NCBI GenBank assembly: GCA_900542015.1 | Contig: UQLY01000002.1 | Span: 1-64,000 of the forward strand | Direction of reading: 5' to 3' | Source: an uncultured Lachnospiraceae bacterium | GTDB lineage: Bacteria; Bacillota; Clostridia; Lachnospirales; Lachnospiraceae | DNA length: 64,000 nt | Program-made: the position numbers and the translations under genes | Shown here: in pieces, positions 62,920-64,000 of the stretch | Layout of the letters: the number at the start of each line of letters is the position of its first letter | Position numbering within the stretch: the first letter of the stretch is position 1 | The notes under the pieces: model-generated | What the model was told of the DNA's origin: nothing | What the model saw: the letters and a program-made list of their open reading frames with translations, nothing else | Database searches by the model: none

Positions 62920-63894
62920 TCAGCCCGTAAAACGCCGTACCGTGTTCCACCACAAAAACAACTGTATCCGTACATAATTGGGAAGCTTTTTCATGGAAAA
63001 AGGCACCTTTTTTGCCCTTCCTGCGGCGCAAAAGCTCAGCGCAAAGCCCTTACCCAGCCCTTTTACATAAACGCCGCCGAAGCCTTTCTTTGCAAAAAAC
63101 AAAGTTTTTACCAAAAAACCGGCGGCAAGAAACGGCAGATTCAAAAGCATCTGTAAAAACGGCATATTTTTATAAATCAGATAAATACTATTTTTTGCAG
63201 ATAAATTTATTTTAAACCTGTTATATCTGGAACCGGAAAACCCGCTTCCCGCATGATAAACCACCGCCTTATGGCAATAATAATTGCGATAGCCGCAAAT
63301 CAGCGCGCGGTAACCGATGTCAATATCCTCCAGATAAGCAAAATGATTGTCGTCGAACAGACCGATTTCGTCAAAAACCCTTCTTCTGTATATGGACGCC
63401 CCGCCGCACGCCGCAAAGATTTCGGCGTCCTTCCCGTAACAGTCCGCCGCTTTTCCCTTGCCTAAACCGAACGCCCAGCCCAGGGCGCAGTACAGGTCGC
63501 CGCAGTCGTCGATGATTTCCGGTTCGTACAAAGACAGCATTTTGGAGGACGCCGAAAACGCTTTCGGGTGTCCGTCCATAAATTCCTCCAGGGCGGCGAC
63601 AAAGGACTCCGTCACCTCGGTATCATTGTTTAACAGCAGCACATACTCCGTGCGGGCGTTTAAAATTCCCGCGTTTACGGCGCCGCAAAATCCGGTGTTT
63701 TCCGGAAATTCCACAAGCTCCGCCGCTCCCTTTTTTACATATTCCCGCGCTTTTTCAAGGCTCCCGTCCGTGGACCCGTTATCGACGATCAGAATCCGAA
63801 ATTCGCCCTGCCTTTTCGCCTTCAAAAGCGCCTCTATGCAGTTTTCCAAAAACTTCATTCCGTTGTAGTTGGGAATGACTACCGTCGTTTTCAT
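62920..63894 (-). CDS. Family 2 glycosyltransferase
   Basis: 324 aa GT-A enzyme. It starts with TTVVIPNYNGMKFLENCIEA, has NTGFCGAVNAG and the DxD-type LLLNNDTEVTESF, then YLEDIDIGYRALICGYR (the ED catalytic-base region). A C-terminal hydrophobic pair of helices (about 230-270) suggests membrane association. Resembles rhamnosyl- or galactofuranosyl-transferases. AGAGG stands before the ATG. It belongs to the surface-polysaccharide block. Confidence 0.9.
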   Translation of the reverse strand: MKTTVVIPNYNGMKFLENCIEALLKAKRQGEFRILIVDNGSTDGSLEKAREYVKKGAAELVEFPENTGFCGAVNAGILNARTEYVLLLNNDTEVTESFVAALEEFMDGHPKAFSASSKMLSLYEPEIIDDCGDLYCALGWAFGLGKGKAADCYGKDAEIFAACGGASIYRRRVFDEIGLFDDNHFAYLEDIDIGYRALICGYRNYYCHKAVVYHAGSGFSGSRYNRFKINLSAKNSIYLIYKNMPFLQMLLNLPFLAAGFLVKTLFFAKKGFGGVYVKGLGKGFALSFCAAGRAKKVPFSMKKLPNYVRIQLFLWWNTVRRFTG

Positions 63895-63928
63895 AAAAAA
63901 CCTCTACCTGTATAATTCGCAGCAACAA

Positions 63929-64000
63929 TTACTTTTTTGACATAATCTGCACAACAAACGCAGGATCATACACCAGTTTCATCCCCCGCGCAAGCGCCTC
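63929..64000 (-). CDS. C-terminal end of a gene cut by the window edge
   Basis: The last 23 codons of a minus-strand gene (EALARGMKLVYDPAFVVQIM, then SKK and a stop at 63929) are inside the window. The gene ends 34 bases before the next glycosyltransferase. The piece looks like the tail of a glycosyltransferase, but it is too short for a firm assignment. Confidence 0.6.
   Translation of the reverse strand, partial: EALARGMKLVYDPAFVVQIMSKK

Noticed and set aside
1..64000. tRNA and rRNA genes
   Set aside because: No cloverleaf with a GGTTCGAATCC-type arm and no rRNA-like conserved stretches were seen on either strand by eye.

Overview
The window looks like chromosome of a Gram-positive anaerobe of the class Clostridia, most likely a Lachnospiraceae-type gut bacterium. 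The grounds are clostridial ribosome binding sites (AGGAGG), the one-step LL-diaminopimelate aminotransferase route to meso-diaminopimelate, a type I glutamine synthetase beside an ANTAR-domain regulator, a two-domain glutamine-dependent NAD synthetase, LytTR/GHKL signalling and LCP cell-wall ligases. No rRNA, tRNA or CRISPR array was seen. Most genes are on the minus strand.

Layout. 1-8.5 kb: a small conserved protein, then the minus-strand set glnA - ANTAR regulator - dapF - dapL (nitrogen assimilation and wall/lysine precursor), a stand-alone FakA-like C-terminal domain, an FMN-binding-like membrane protein, nadE and hslO. 8.5-13.9 kb: a methyltransferase, a DUF368/PopT-type lipid carrier transporter, a HisC-type aminotransferase, a GT-C-like membrane protein and a lipoprotein. 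14.1-16.2 kb: a LytTR response regulator with its GHKL sensor kinase.

16.2-34.5 kb is the accessory heart of the window, a minus-strand Rhs/YD-repeat polymorphic-toxin locus. In transcription order it holds an 812-residue surface protein, a terminator, a 10-codon leader peptide overlapping a hairpin that covers the next ribosome binding site, the Rhs N-terminus ended by an in-frame TAA, the 2982-codon Rhs body with a candidate circularly permuted papain-like toxin tip, a membrane-anchored candidate immunity protein, and a graveyard of displaced toxin tips and immunity genes. Two orphan toxin cassettes share an almost identical 510-bp pre-toxin segment. Each is followed at once by its own small candidate immunity gene. 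A 27-codon toxin relic precedes a DUF2247-type immunity gene split by an IS3-family element, and precise removal of that element restores its frame. This region is visibly more A+T-rich than its surroundings.

34.8-43.3 kb: an MBOAT O-acyltransferase with its SGNH-like partner, a 40-residue membrane peptide, an SseB-domain protein, a polysaccharide deacetylase, an EamA transporter, a PilZ protein and a hybrid histidine kinase with receiver and Hpt domains. A 176-nt hairpin repeat follows, and part of a second copy forms the first 77 bases of the window. 43.6-51.1 kb: a receiver protein lacking its phospho-acceptor aspartate, a CgeB-like glycosyltransferase, two large GT-C-like membrane proteins and a carbamate kinase. 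51.3-53.1 kb: an XRE regulator - ImmA/IrrE metallopeptidase - PIN-like nuclease operon, a candidate defence or stress module. 53.2-64 kb: an LspA-like peptidase, a subtilisin-family protease, an unusual ClpX-like ATPase with a long acidic N-terminus, glmS, three glycosyltransferase genes (one cut by the window edge), an LCP ligase and an initiating sugar-phosphate transferase. Together the last group forms a surface-polysaccharide and wall-precursor block.
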